From assembly GCF_022343685.1 (NCBI RefSeq), contig NZ_CP092123.1, positions 3,224,001 through 3,288,000 on the forward strand: a stretch of DNA of 64,000 nt, given 5' to 3'. Shown here piece after piece: positions 24,151-34,370 of this stretch. The notes below the pieces were generated by a model. It did no database searches and had not been told where the DNA came from. It saw nothing but the letters and a program-made list of their open reading frames with translations. The position numbers and the translations under genes were made by a program. Each line of letters starts with the position of its first letter. Positions within the stretch are counted from its first letter, which is position 1. The DNA comes from Marinobacterium sediminicola (GTDB taxonomy: Bacteria > Pseudomonadota > Gammaproteobacteria > Pseudomonadales > Balneatricaceae).

Positions 24151-24354
24151 TCAGGCTCCACCCAGAATCAGCGCCCAGCGCACCAGCAAAATGATGGAAA
24201 TGACGAACAGGGCTGCCATCAGCAGCCCGATCAGAATGAAGTGTACGGGCCGGCCGTTCCGAAAATCCCGTTCCCGATTGTGCTCGGACTGCACGCCAAA
24301 GAAACTGGACAGCACACTGAGCAGTGTCTGCCAGAGGGTTGGTTTGTCGGACAT
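24151..24354 (-). CDS. DUF2970-type small membrane protein
   Basis: 67 residues starting MSDKPTLWQTLLSVLSSFFGVQ, a polar NRERDFRNGRP stretch, then one membrane helix (~38-62). This matches the short DUF2970 proteins often found just upstream of cox genes in gammaproteobacteria. It lies inside a longer ORF that is only a msrQ shadow. Function unknown. Same strand as, and ~110 bases upstream of, coxB. Confidence 0.78.
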   Translation of the reverse strand: MSDKPTLWQTLLSVLSSFFGVQSEHNRERDFRNGRPVHFILIGLLMAALFVISIILLVRWALILGGA

Positions 24355-24359
24355 GATGC

Positions 24360-24956
24360 TCACCTCCCCTTGAGGTATAGGCGATATCCGAGCAAAAAGG
24401 CCAGTATGAGGGTATAGATCAACACTTCCAGATAGCCGGCACGAATCAGCCAGGCAAAGTGCAACAGCACCAGCAGCGCAATCGGATAGATCAGCCAGTG
24501 CAGCGTTTTCCAGCGCTTGCCCAGCCGCCGCTGCCAGCCCTGAGTCGAGGTTATGCCCAGTGGCAACAACAGGACCCACGCGGTAAACCCGACGATGATA
24601 TAGGGTCTCTCGGTCAGCTCCCTCAGCAACAGGTCCGGACGCCAACCGAGGATAAATGTGGCCACCGCCAGCAGATGCAGAGAGGCATAGAACAGCGCGT
24701 ACAATCCGAGCATACGCCTGTAGCGTTGCAACCACCCCATGCCGAACAGACGACGTAGCGGCGTTACCGCCAGGGTTACCCACAGGTAGCGCAGGGCCCA
24801 GATCCCGAGAAACGTAACAATCACCTGGGCCGGATCGGCTCCCAGCTTCTGCTGCACAGCCTGCAGGGTAATCCACCCCAACGGCAGCAGACTGCCGACG
24901 AAAAACAGCGACCAGATCAGCCATCGGCCGACCGGGTGACGGTGTACAGCGGTCAT
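24360..24956 (-). CDS. msrQ: MsrQ heme-binding membrane subunit of the periplasmic Met-sulfoxide reductase
   Basis: 198 residues, about six membrane helices, of the YedZ/ferric-reductase-like family; it passes electrons from the quinone pool to MsrP. Conserved elements include GLYALFYASLHLLAV with a heme-ligand His, ITSTQGWQRRLGKRWKTLHWLIYP with a second, and HFAWLIR. Start chosen at the ATG two bases after the msrP stop (TGAGCATG); the upstream extension overlaps msrP and has no family counterpart. Confidence 0.9.
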   Translation of the reverse strand: MTAVHRHPVGRWLIWSLFFVGSLLPLGWITLQAVQQKLGADPAQVIVTFLGIWALRYLWVTLAVTPLRRLFGMGWLQRYRRMLGLYALFYASLHLLAVATFILGWRPDLLLRELTERPYIIVGFTAWVLLLPLGITSTQGWQRRLGKRWKTLHWLIYPIALLVLLHFAWLIRAGYLEVLIYTLILAFLLGYRLYLKGR

Positions 24957-24958
24957 GC

Positions 24959-25966
24959 TCAATACCATTTGTTCAAGTCCATACCACTGTAAAGATGGGC
25001 GACCTGCTCGGAATAGCCGTTGAACGGTTGGGTATCGATGATATTGGGACTGAACAGTGAAGACGGTAAACGCCGCTCCGTAGACTGACTCCAACGAGGG
25101 TGATCCACAGCCGGATTCACATTGGCGTAGAAACCGTACTCCTGAGGTGCCGTGCGATTCCAGCTGGTCGGCGGCATCTGTTCAGCGAGATGGATACGCA
25201 CGATCGACTTGATACTCTTGAAACCATACTTCCACGGCACTACCAGCCGCAGAGGCGCACCGTTCTGAGAGGGCAGCGCACTGCCGTACACTCCAACGGC
25301 AAGGATCGTCAGTGGATGCATCGCCTCGTCCATTCGCAACCCTTCCACGTAGGGCCAGTCGATGGTACCGAAGCGGGAACGCTGCCCCGGCATCTGTTCA
25401 GGATCATGCAGGGTGGTAAACGCCACGTAACGCGAACTGCCGGTCGGTTCGAATCGTTTAAGCAGCGAGGCCAGCGGGAAGCCCACCCATGGAATCACCA
25501 TTGACCAGGCTTCGACGCAACGCAGGCGGTAGATTCGTTCCTCCAGATCAACCCCCTTGAGCAGGTCCTCAAGATGATAGCGGCCTGGCTTATGAACTGC
25601 GCCGCTGACCTCAACGCTCCAGGGATCAGTTCGCAACCCCTGAGCATAGGCTTTCGGATCAGACTTGCCCAAGCCGAATTCGTAGAAGTTGTTGTAGCTG
25701 GTCACATGCTCGAAGGGCGTAAGCTTCTCTGCCGTGGAAAATTCCGTCGAGGCGGTCGCAGCCTCAAGCTTCTTTTGCAGCCATTCAGGTCCTGTTGCAC
25801 GCAGGCCTTCATCCTCCCGCGCACTGCCGGACAGTGCCGCTGCAGGCCCACTCATCAACAGCGCACTCCCTGCAGCAAGTCCCTTAATGAATTGACGACG
25901 CTGTCGGTAGATCGACTCTGGCGTAATCTCTGAAGGGGCGATATCGGGGGCTTTGCGAATCAACAT
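24959..25966 (-). CDS. msrP: MsrP molybdopterin Met-sulfoxide reductase catalytic subunit
   Basis: 335 residues. A Tat signal ([15 protein letters not shown]) exports the folded Mo-cofactor enzyme, which repairs oxidised methionines in periplasmic proteins. The Mo-ligating Cys lies in [15 protein letters not shown] (~150), and the family C-terminal [12 protein letters not shown] segment is present. It is followed by msrQ with a 2-base gap, the standard arrangement. A terminator after pssA separates it from that gene, so msrPQ should have its own promoter in 25967-26041. Confidence 0.96.
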   Translation of the reverse strand: MLIRKAPDIAPSEITPESIYRQRRQFIKGLAAGSALLMSGPAAALSGSAREDEGLRATGPEWLQKKLEAATASTEFSTAEKLTPFEHVTSYNNFYEFGLGKSDPKAYAQGLRTDPWSVEVSGAVHKPGRYHLEDLLKGVDLEERIYRLRCVEAWSMVIPWVGFPLASLLKRFEPTGSSRYVAFTTLHDPEQMPGQRSRFGTIDWPYVEGLRMDEAMHPLTILAVGVYGSALPSQNGAPLRLVVPWKYGFKSIKSIVRIHLAEQMPPTSWNRTAPQEYGFYANVNPAVDHPRWSQSTERRLPSSLFSPNIIDTQPFNGYSEQVAHLYSGMDLNKWY

Positions 25967-26041
25967 GGGAAACTCCTGTCATACTACGCACTGTTAGACA
26001 AAGCATACGAAGCCGGTTCCCTTTTTGCCCACACAGGCAAT

Positions 26042-26069
26042 AAAAAAGCAGGCCGGAGCCTGCTTTTTT
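26042..26069. terminator. Terminator after pssA
   Basis: A perfect 12-bp stem AAAAAAGCAGGC / GCCTGCTTTTTT with loop CGGA, four bases past the pssA stop on the minus strand. It is symmetrical and could work both ways. Confidence 0.92.
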
Positions 26070-26073
26070 ATAT

Positions 26074-26856
26074 TTATGCGCGTTGACGAGAACGCCGCCA
26101 GACCCACAGCAGGGGCCCTGAAAGGCTGTAGCAGAGGAACAGTGCCCATAGGGATACCGAGGTACTGATCGAGATAATCCCGAGACAAAGCACGATAACC
26201 GCCAGAATCCAGAACGGCACCTTGCCGCGAAAGTCCACATCCTTGAAGCTGTAGTACAGGGTATTACTGACCATCAGCACCCCGGCCAAGGCCACGAACA
26301 GCGCAATCGGGTACTCCCAGCCAGCCACATCGACACTGTACTCGCTGCATACCCACACCAGACCGGCCACAGTAGCAGCGGCCGCCGGACTGGGCAGGCC
26401 GATAAAGTAGCGTTTGTCGACGGATCCGATCTGGGTATTGAAACGGGCCAGCCGCAGCGCCCCGCCGGCGGCGTAAATGAAGGCAGCAAAAAAGCCCAGC
26501 TTGCCGATATCGCCCAGCGCCCAGTTATAGGCCACCAGCGCCGGCGCAACACCAAAGGAAACCATGTCCGAGAGAGAGTCATACTCGGCCCCGAACTGGC
26601 TCTGGGTATTGGTCATGCGCGCGACACGCCCATCAAGCCCGTCCAGCAGCATGGCCACAAAAATGGCGATGGCCGCCGACTCGAACTGGCCGTTCATACC
26701 AGCCACGATGGCATAAAAGCCTGAAAACAGCGCACCGGTCGTAAACAGGTTTGGCAACAAGTACACACCACGACGACGATGTGGACTGGAGGCCGAGGCT
26801 GCCTGCTCCGCCCCTTTTTCGGGCTCTGTTACCGGTTCCTGTGGCTGATCATTCAT
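26074..26856 (-). CDS. pssA: CDP-diacylglycerol-serine O-phosphatidyltransferase
   Basis: Integral membrane enzyme making phosphatidylserine, the precursor of phosphatidylethanolamine. 260 residues with the CDP-alcohol phosphotransferase signature DGLDGRVARMTNTQSQFG followed by EYDSLSDMVSFG (~75-105). An N-terminal acidic tail precedes RRRGVYLLPNLFTTGALFSG. I start at MNDQPQEP (26856); the eleven extra residues of the long ORF lack support. In pseudomonads it sits between ilvC and msrP; here three protoglobin genes separate it from ilvC. Confidence 0.95.
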   Translation of the reverse strand: MNDQPQEPVTEPEKGAEQAASASSPHRRRGVYLLPNLFTTGALFSGFYAIVAGMNGQFESAAIAIFVAMLLDGLDGRVARMTNTQSQFGAEYDSLSDMVSFGVAPALVAYNWALGDIGKLGFFAAFIYAAGGALRLARFNTQIGSVDKRYFIGLPSPAAAATVAGLVWVCSEYSVDVAGWEYPIALFVALAGVLMVSNTLYYSFKDVDFRGKVPFWILAVIVLCLGIISISTSVSLWALFLCYSLSGPLLWVWRRSRQRA

Positions 26857-26922
26857 GATGTAACCTCTGTCAAAACGCTGAATCTGCATTCTACTCGACA
26901 GTGGCTCTCAAGCCCAATGTCA

Positions 26923-27507
26923 TCAGGCTGCAGCACTGCCCTCATCATCCTTGTAGGCCGCGGCAAGATTGTTGAACAAGGCACGACTGATACCGGTAAT
27001 CGCCATGAACTTGTCCAGTTCCTGCGCCAGCAAAGAACTCTGATAGGACTCCTGCATGATGATCAGGCAAAACCCGGTTACCCCGTTGACCGCCTTGACC
27101 ATGCGCCCAAGCAGTTCGACATCACCGGCATAGACTTGCGTCAGGATAGGGATCAGATGTTTCTTGATCAGCAAAGTGCCACTGGACATGAATTCAACCG
27201 GCAACTTGACCTTCACATGCACCTCACCCACCTTGTGCATCCGCGCAGCAAAATCGGCGTCATAAGGTCCGCTGAATACGGTCTCGAGCCAGGCTATGTG
27301 GGTGGCTTTGAGCGCATCCAGTCGCCCCTCAAGGAACGGGGCCGTTGCCGGAATCTGCTGCAGGTCCTGATAAAACCGCTCGGTCACGTCCGCCAGATAG
27401 GGTTTCAGTTTGGCACCTTCGGCGATAAGTACCTGTTCGTCTTCTGCATCAAACCCTGAGCATGCCTTGCCACGCTCACACAGAGCCGCGAAGTTGATCT
27501 GACTCAT
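26923..27507 (-). CDS. Single-domain protoglobin 1 (globin-coupled-sensor globin without output domain)
   Basis: 194 residues forming a single protoglobin-type globin fold. The proximal heme His is predicted as His97 in MHKVGEVHVKVKLP, matching the HxxxGxxHxxxxLP signature of globin-coupled sensors. No methyl-accepting, GGDEF or kinase domain follows. It probably binds O2, NO or CO; the partner is unknown. A near paralogue of the two genes upstream, with gap-free alignment through residue 100. Start at MSQINFAALC with AAGGATG upstream. Extra C-terminal residues are SLLAQELDKFMAITGISRALFNNLAAAYK. Confidence 0.85.
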   Translation of the reverse strand: MSQINFAALCERGKACSGFDAEDEQVLIAEGAKLKPYLADVTERFYQDLQQIPATAPFLEGRLDALKATHIAWLETVFSGPYDADFAARMHKVGEVHVKVKLPVEFMSSGTLLIKKHLIPILTQVYAGDVELLGRMVKAVNGVTGFCLIIMQESYQSSLLAQELDKFMAITGISRALFNNLAAAYKDDEGSAAA

Positions 27508-27654
27508 ATGAGTACATCCTTGAAAAATAAGGTTGAAATGGAACCGTAACGAGCGGCGATTAAAAGCCCGCCATTCTCGCACGGTTATTCCAAATATCAA
27601 GGATGTACGTCCAGGCCCACTGGAGTATTTGCAGCTGAACCTGGTGCCGAGGAG

Positions 27655-28230
27655 CTATTGGTTAGACGAACTGCCGTTCTTTTCACGGTAGGCGGCCGCC
27701 AGATTGGCGTAGAGCGCTTCACTAATGCCGGTCACATCCATGAAACGAGCCAGCTCGTGTTCTCGGTATGACACCTGCATGATAATCAGACAGTAGGTCG
27801 TGACTGCGTTGACTGCTTTCATCAGACTGCTTAGCCGATCGAGGTCCGCGCCGCAGACTTCGGTCAACACAGGAATAAGGTGCTTGCCGATCAGACCGAT
27901 GCCGCTGGCCATGAATCGTTCCGGCAGGCGCACCTGCACATGCACTACACCGACATGGTGCATGTAGGCAGCAAAATCCTCATCATAAGGCCCTGAGAAA
28001 ATGCGCTCCAGCCATCGCCGGTGGGTGCTTTTGAGTGCCTCCAGCCGCCCCTCCAGAAAGGGCTGGGCTTCCTCGATACGCCCCAGTTCCTGATAGAAGG
28101 CATCGGTAACACGGTCCAGCTCCCCGGTCAGCAGAGCATGCGCCTGCATCAGCACCTGTTCATCTTCGGGTTCAAATCCTGAAAACTGCTTGGCCTGATG
28201 ATTGAGCTGAGAAAAGTCGATCTGTCGCAT
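27655..28230 (-). CDS. Single-domain protoglobin 2
   Basis: 191 residues, paralogous to its neighbours: MRQIDFSQLNHQAKQFSGFEPEDEQ at the N-terminus, RIFSGPYDEDFAAYMHHVGVVHVQVRLPERFM around the predicted proximal His97, and a C-terminal ELARFMDVTGISEALYANLAAAYR. Start at ATG 28230, with AAGGAC ten bases upstream; the ten-residue extension is ignored. Heme-based gas binding is inferred from family membership. Confidence 0.85.
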   Translation of the reverse strand: MRQIDFSQLNHQAKQFSGFEPEDEQVLMQAHALLTGELDRVTDAFYQELGRIEEAQPFLEGRLEALKSTHRRWLERIFSGPYDEDFAAYMHHVGVVHVQVRLPERFMASGIGLIGKHLIPVLTEVCGADLDRLSSLMKAVNAVTTYCLIIMQVSYREHELARFMDVTGISEALYANLAAAYREKNGSSSNQ

Positions 28231-28408
28231 TGATATAATCGTCCTTGCGGCCAGGTACATGCTGTCGCATGCACCACTCCGTTGCGAAAATGGGTGTAAT
28301 CGAATGTGTTACGAATCGGTACAACTGTCAAGAGGCGCCTCCTCCCGACAGTCGGCGGCAGGAGGCTGGAAGATGAAAGCGGCGGGCTAAACTCGATTCA
28401 AAACGTTA

Positions 28409-28978
28409 TCAGGCGGCGCGTTCGCGGGAATTACGATAGGCCGCCGCCAGATTGTTATACAGAACCCGGCTGATGCCGGTCACTTCCATGAAGCGTTCAA
28501 GCTCATGACCTCGATAGGACTCCAGCATGATCAACAGGCAGAAACTGGTCGCTGCATTGAGCGCCTTGAGCAAGGGGCCAACCATTTCCGGTTCATCCTT
28601 GTAGATCTGAGGCAGCAATGGAATCAGGTGCTTGTTAATCAGACCAATGCCACTGGTCATGAACTTCTCCGGCAGTTTCACCTGCACATGAACCACACCG
28701 ACCTGATGCATGTAAGCCGCAAACTCGGCGTCATAGGGACCATGGAATATCTTGGAAAGCCAAGCGGTGTGCGTCGTTTTCAGCGCATCGATACGGCCCT
28801 CAAGGAACGGCAACGCCTCAGGAATGGTTTGCAACTCAGTGTAAAACGCATCGGTGATCGTTTTCAGGTGGGGCTCAAGGCGGGAAGCTTCCTGGGCCAG
28901 GATAGCGGCATCTTCAGGTTCAAATCCGGAATAGGCTTTCGCCTGCTCACACAGAGCAGAAAAATCGATAGTAGACAT
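28409..28978 (-). CDS. Single-domain protoglobin 3
   Basis: 189 residues: MSTIDFSALCEQAKAYSGFEPEDAA, then KIFHGPYDAEFAAYMHQVGVVHVQVKLPEKFM with predicted proximal His97, ending ERFMEVTGISRVLYNNLAAAYRNSRERAA. Start at ATG 28978 with AAGGAAG upstream. The 178-base gap to the second copy has a TTGACA (28331-28326) 17 bases from CACATT, a possible promoter for copy 2. Each copy therefore may be expressed separately. Confidence 0.85.
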   Translation of the reverse strand: MSTIDFSALCEQAKAYSGFEPEDAAILAQEASRLEPHLKTITDAFYTELQTIPEALPFLEGRIDALKTTHTAWLSKIFHGPYDAEFAAYMHQVGVVHVQVKLPEKFMTSGIGLINKHLIPLLPQIYKDEPEMVGPLLKALNAATSFCLLIMLESYRGHELERFMEVTGISRVLYNNLAAAYRNSRERAA

Positions 28979-29386
28979 AATGAACGCTTCCTTGACTGAT
29001 GATAGCGAGTGCTGCATCCGGTCACCGCACAAGTCCGTGCTCACACTATCATCATGTTATTTTTATTAGTGGCAATCATTGATAGCACGGGACCAGCAGA
29101 GTTCAAGCACTCAGAATCCAATTTACGACCTGGATCAATTAAAGGTGATCTCGGCGTCATACTTTGGAAGGAGAGACCGGAAATCAACGGCAACCGGTCA
29201 TCACCATTGCTTTGCAGCGACCGTGCCAAATCCATGCAATCCTTACGCCTATTCAAGGTAGCACAGCTTTTGCTTAGTTCTGGTAACAGTTTTATGACAG
29301 GAGATGATCAACAGTGGTGCCATCCTGCACCATATTAATGCAGGCAAGATTTGAGCAGGGAGAATAACGAGGGAAACCCTATAACG
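28979..29386. other. Intergenic region between protoglobin 3 and ilvC
   Basis: About 400 bases, A/T-richer than its flanks. It should hold the promoter of protoglobin 3 (minus strand). Short ORFs on either strand have no ribosome site or family look. I see nothing else that I can support. Confidence 0.5.
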
Positions 29387-29412
29387 AAAACTGCCGGGCA
29401 TGAGCCCGGCAG
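29387..29412 (-). terminator. ilvC terminator
   Basis: The stem CTGCCGGGC (29391-29399) pairs with GCCCGGCAG (29404-29412), with a T4 run on the minus strand, 25 bases after the ilvC stop. Confidence 0.88.
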
Positions 29413-29436
29413 TGGAGAAAGGATGCGTTCAGTGCA

Positions 29437-30594
<1,158 letters not shown>

Positions 30595-31482
30595 ATGGAT
30601 ACCCGCTCCCTGCGTCTGTTCCTGAATCTGGCCGAGACGCTGCATTTCGGCCGCAGCAGCGAAGCCTGCCATGTCAGCCCCTCCACGCTGAGTCGCGCCA
30701 TCAAGCAGCTGGAGGAGTCTCTGGGCGTGGAGCTTTTTCTGCGTGACAACCGACGCGTCGAACTCACCGCCGAGGGCAACCGTTTTGCCCAGTATGCTCG
30801 CGAAACGCTGCAACAGTGGGAGCAAATCCGGCATTCGCTACTTGAAGGAGCAGGAGAACTGCGCGGTGAAATCAGCGTCTACTGCTCCGTCACCGCCAGT
30901 TACAGTTTCCTCTATTCACTGTTGAGTCGGTTTCGTCACCTCTATCCCCAGGTGGAAATCAAGTTACACACCGGTGACCCTGAACATGCCGTCGCCCGCG
31001 TACAAAGCGGCCGCGAAGAGATATCCATCGCCGCGCGCCCGGCGCAACTGCCCTCGGGCATTGCCTTCCGGCCACTGGACCGTACCCCCTTGCTGTTCAT
31101 AGCCCCGGTCGAGCAGACCCTCAATCAGAACGACTGGCGTCGCCAGCCGATGATCCTGCCGGAAAGCGGCATCTCCCGTGAGCGAATCAACCAATGGTTC
31201 GCCAGCCAGCAGATCCAGCCCGACATCTACGCTCAGGTCACCGGTAACGAAGCGATCGTCAGCATGGTAAGCCTGGGCTTTGGCATCGGCGTGGTGCCCC
31301 AGATCGTGCTCGAGAACAGCCCTCTGGCCGACCGGGTAGAAGTACTCCCCGTGGAGCCTGCGCTGGAACCCTACGAAATCGGTCTGTTTGCTCAGGAGCG
31401 CAAGCTGCGCTCGCCCATCATTCATGCCTTCTGGTCCCTGCTGGACCCGGAGCCCGATTCGCATCTGGAGCCCCTGTCATGA
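30595..31482 (+). CDS. ilvY: LysR-family activator IlvY
   Basis: 295 residues: N-terminal winged HTH (FLNLAETLHFGRSSEACHVSPSTLSRAIKQLEESLG) and a periplasmic-binding-like effector domain with CSVTASYSFLYSLLSRFR and GNEAIVSMVSLGFGIGVVPQIVLENSP, all closely following IlvY. Divergent from ilvC, as for the known regulator. Its stop overlaps the start of an SLC13-type transporter by 4 bases, an unusual translational coupling. Confidence 0.93.
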   Translation: MDTRSLRLFLNLAETLHFGRSSEACHVSPSTLSRAIKQLEESLGVELFLRDNRRVELTAEGNRFAQYARETLQQWEQIRHSLLEGAGELRGEISVYCSVTASYSFLYSLLSRFRHLYPQVEIKLHTGDPEHAVARVQSGREEISIAARPAQLPSGIAFRPLDRTPLLFIAPVEQTLNQNDWRRQPMILPESGISRERINQWFASQQIQPDIYAQVTGNEAIVSMVSLGFGIGVVPQIVLENSPLADRVEVLPVEPALEPYEIGLFAQERKLRSPIIHAFWSLLDPEPDSHLEPLS

Positions 31483-33293
31483 CCGCAGACATGCTGATCG
31501 TCTTTACACTGCTCGGTGGCGCTATCGCCCTTTTCCTGAGCGATCGGATACGCATGGATCTGGTCGCCCTGATGCTGGTGGTCTCTCTGGCACTGAGTGG
31601 CATCATCACCCCGGCCGAAGCCGTCTCCGGTTTTGGCGAGCCGGTGGTAGTAATGATTGCAGCCCTGTTTGTTGTGGGGGAAGGTTTGCTGCGAACAGGC
31701 ATTGCCAGCGCGACCGGCAGCTGGCTGCTGCGTGTGGGCGGCGACAGCGAAACCCGTCTGTTGCTCTTCCTGCTGCCGGTTGTAGCGCTGCTCTCCGCCT
31801 TCATGAGCTCTACCGGTGCCGTCGCCCTGTTGTTGCCGGTGGTGATGAGCCTGTCCCGGCGCTCGGGCTTTGCGCCTTCGCGGCTGTTGATGCCGCTGGC
31901 CTTCGCCGCCCTGATCGGCGGCATGCTGACCCTGATCGGCACCCCGCCCAACATCATCGTCAGCGGTCAGATGCGCAGCAGCGGGCTGGAGCCTTTCAGC
32001 TTCTTCGACTTTACCCCCATCGGTCTTGCGGTGCTGGTGGCAGGCATGTTGTACCTCATCCTGATCGCTCGACGCCTGCTGCCCGACCACTCGCCGGAAG
32101 CGGACGAGCGTGAGGGCATACGTGCGCTCTATGAGCGCTATGATCTGTCCCGTCAGCTGCACAAGCTGGAAGTGCTGCCGGGCAGTCCCCTGGCGCAGAA
32201 GACTCCGGCCGAAGCGGCGCTGAGAACCGAATATGAAGTCACTCTGATCGCAATCTCGCGCAGTGGCGGCTGGCTGTCGAGCCTGATTCCGGTATTGGCC
32301 AATACCCGCATGCAATACGGTGACCAGCTGCTGGTGTATGCCGATCACGCCTGCCTGGAACGTATTTGCGAAGAACAGGCGTTGCGCGTCCTCGATTGCC
32401 CATCGGGCGATGTCAGTCGACTCGAGCAGAGCGCCGGGCTCGCAGAAGTCCTGCTGCCACCAGACTCTCGGCTGTGTGGCCAGACCGTCAAACAGGCGCG
32501 GCTGCGAGAGAGTCTGGGCCTGAGCGTGATCGGCTTGCGCCGTAACCGTGAACTGAGTGATCTGCACTTTGCCAGCACCGAGCTGGCCGCCGGCGATACT
32601 CTCCTGCTGGCCGGCAGCTGGGAACGGATCCGCAATCTGGGACAAGGCCGCGAACTGGTGGTGCTCAATCTGCCTCCCGAGCTCGAAGAGATCCCCACCC
32701 ATGGCAGCCGCGCCCCGCTGGCACTGGGCATCCTTCTGGCCATGCTGGTCACCATGACCACTGGCTGGCTGGACAACCTGAGCGCCATCCTGCTGGCGGC
32801 ACTGGGAATGATCCTCAGCGGATGCGTCAACCTGAAGGAAGCCTACCGTTCGCTCAACGCCACCAGCCTGATCCTGATCGCCGGCATGCTGCCCATGGCA
32901 CTGGCAATGGAACGCAGCGGCGCCCTGGACTTTATGGTCCAGCACCTGATCAGCCTGATCGGCAACAGCAGTCCGCTGGTGCTCTGTGCCAGTATGTTCC
33001 TGATCACATCGCTGCTGAGTCAGTTCATCTCCAATACCGCCACTACGGTGCTGGTGGCGCCGGTAGCACTCAGCACCGCCCAGCTGCTCGGCATCAACCC
33101 TGAGCCGGTAATGATTTCAGTGGCCATTGCAGCATCGACCGCTTTTGCGACCCCCATCGCTTCACCGGTCAATACGCTGGTGTTGGCACCGGGCAACTAC
33201 CGTTTTGCCGACTTCGCCCGCGTCGGTATTCCCCTGCAGCTGCTGGCACTGGTGCTGACCCTGACGCTGACGCCATTACTCTTCCCGTTCTGA
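31479..33293 (+). CDS. SLC13/DASS-family permease with TrkA-C domains
   Basis: 604 residues. N-terminal membrane half (~5-190) with the SLC13 signatures GEPVVVMIAALFVVGEGLLRTG and LIGTPPNIIVSG, a cytosolic middle carrying two RCK_C (TrkA-C) domains (~205-400), then a C-terminal membrane half with SQFISNTATTVLVAPVAL and ATPIASPVNTLVLAPGNY. Na+/anion symporter family (dicarboxylate or sulfate type); substrate unknown. The ATGA overlap with ilvY suggests a link with branched-chain metabolism, but that is inference. Confidence 0.88.
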   Translation: MTADMLIVFTLLGGAIALFLSDRIRMDLVALMLVVSLALSGIITPAEAVSGFGEPVVVMIAALFVVGEGLLRTGIASATGSWLLRVGGDSETRLLLFLLPVVALLSAFMSSTGAVALLLPVVMSLSRRSGFAPSRLLMPLAFAALIGGMLTLIGTPPNIIVSGQMRSSGLEPFSFFDFTPIGLAVLVAGMLYLILIARRLLPDHSPEADEREGIRALYERYDLSRQLHKLEVLPGSPLAQKTPAEAALRTEYEVTLIAISRSGGWLSSLIPVLANTRMQYGDQLLVYADHACLERICEEQALRVLDCPSGDVSRLEQSAGLAEVLLPPDSRLCGQTVKQARLRESLGLSVIGLRRNRELSDLHFASTELAAGDTLLLAGSWERIRNLGQGRELVVLNLPPELEEIPTHGSRAPLALGILLAMLVTMTTGWLDNLSAILLAALGMILSGCVNLKEAYRSLNATSLILIAGMLPMALAMERSGALDFMVQHLISLIGNSSPLVLCASMFLITSLLSQFISNTATTVLVAPVALSTAQLLGINPEPVMISVAIAASTAFATPIASPVNTLVLAPGNYRFADFARVGIPLQLLALVLTLTLTPLLFPF

Positions 33294-34124
33294 TCAGAGG
33301 CCGCCCAGATGCTGATGCAGGAAAGCCAGTGAACGGGACCAGGACAGCGCCGCATTTTCTTCGTCATAGCGGGCACCGGTGGGGTTGGCAAAGGCATGAT
33401 CCGCGACATACCAGTGTATCTGCAGCTGGTCTTTACCGGCCTTCGCCATCGCCCGCTCGAAACTGCCCACCATCTCTTCGTCGATACTCTTGTCCAGGGT
33501 GCCGAAATGCCCCTGTACCGGCCCCTGCAACGACGCCAGCTGTTCAGGCGTACGGCGCACATTGCCGTAATAGATGATCGTGGCATCCACCGGGGTTGCC
33601 AGAGAGGCATCCAGTGACCAGCCGCCACCGAAACACCAGCCCAGCGTCCCGACCCGACCATTGCTCAACTCATGTTGGCGCAACCAGTCGATCCAGCCCG
33701 TCAGGGTTGAGGTTGCCACGGCCGGATCAACCGCGTTCTTGAGTGCCATGGCACCTTCTCGGGTATCGGCCACCTTGCCGCCATACAGGTCCACCGCCAG
33801 CGCGATGAACCCCTGCTCGGCCAGCTCCGCCGCTACCGCCTTGATCTGGTCGTTCAGCCCCCACCATTCATGAATCAATACGACGGCGGGGAAAGGCCCT
33901 TCACCCTCGGGGATCGCCAGGTGCGCACCTGCCTCACTGCCGGTACTCAGAGGCAACTCAACCTTTTGGGTACGCTGACCGGCAGCCTGAGCCAGCAGAG
34001 GGTCAGCCAAGACCACCGCCAGTGGCAGCGCCAGCATGCCTTTCAGGAAACGGCGGCGCTGCTCGATCGAGATCGTCGGCAGCTCTGCCACCGGTTTGGA
34101 GCCACAGCCCTTGATATCACACAT
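33294..34124 (-). CDS. Dienelactone hydrolase-family protein, exported
   Basis: 276 residues: cysteine-containing N-terminus, then a Tat-like signal (EQRRRFLKGMLALPLAVVLADPLLAQA), followed by an alpha/beta hydrolase of the DLH type. The Cys-Asp-His triad is visible: Cys164 in GWCFGGG, Asp210 in GTLD, His242 in ADHAF. True substrate unknown; family members hydrolyse dienelactone and related esters. Convergent with the SLC13 gene with no spacer. Confidence 0.88.
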   Translation of the reverse strand: MCDIKGCGSKPVAELPTISIEQRRRFLKGMLALPLAVVLADPLLAQAAGQRTQKVELPLSTGSEAGAHLAIPEGEGPFPAVVLIHEWWGLNDQIKAVAAELAEQGFIALAVDLYGGKVADTREGAMALKNAVDPAVATSTLTGWIDWLRQHELSNGRVGTLGWCFGGGWSLDASLATPVDATIIYYGNVRRTPEQLASLQGPVQGHFGTLDKSIDEEMVGSFERAMAKAGKDQLQIHWYVADHAFANPTGARYDEENAALSWSRSLAFLHQHLGGL

Positions 34125-34370
34125 GGATGCATTCCTCCGTTTATACTGCCAACACTATAGACAACTGCGTCACTCAGGTTGCGATAACAATACCCAAGAG
34201 GGTACGGACCGCGATGAATAAAAGTTTATTCAGTGCGCAAAAAATACTTTTTTTTAGCGGTTTTTTACTCCATATTCTCGCTTTGAAGCGTGTCCGCTGC
34301 GATCGCAGCCACATCACCCTGGGGATGCCCATTTCCCTGCCATTCACAGCGTTGCCGGAGATCCAAGGCG

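Noticed and set aside
31422..32945. 507-residue minus-strand ORF opposite the SLC13 permease
   Set aside because: Gln/His/Arg-rich shadow of the membrane protein frame, overlapping ilvY too; no protein-like pattern.
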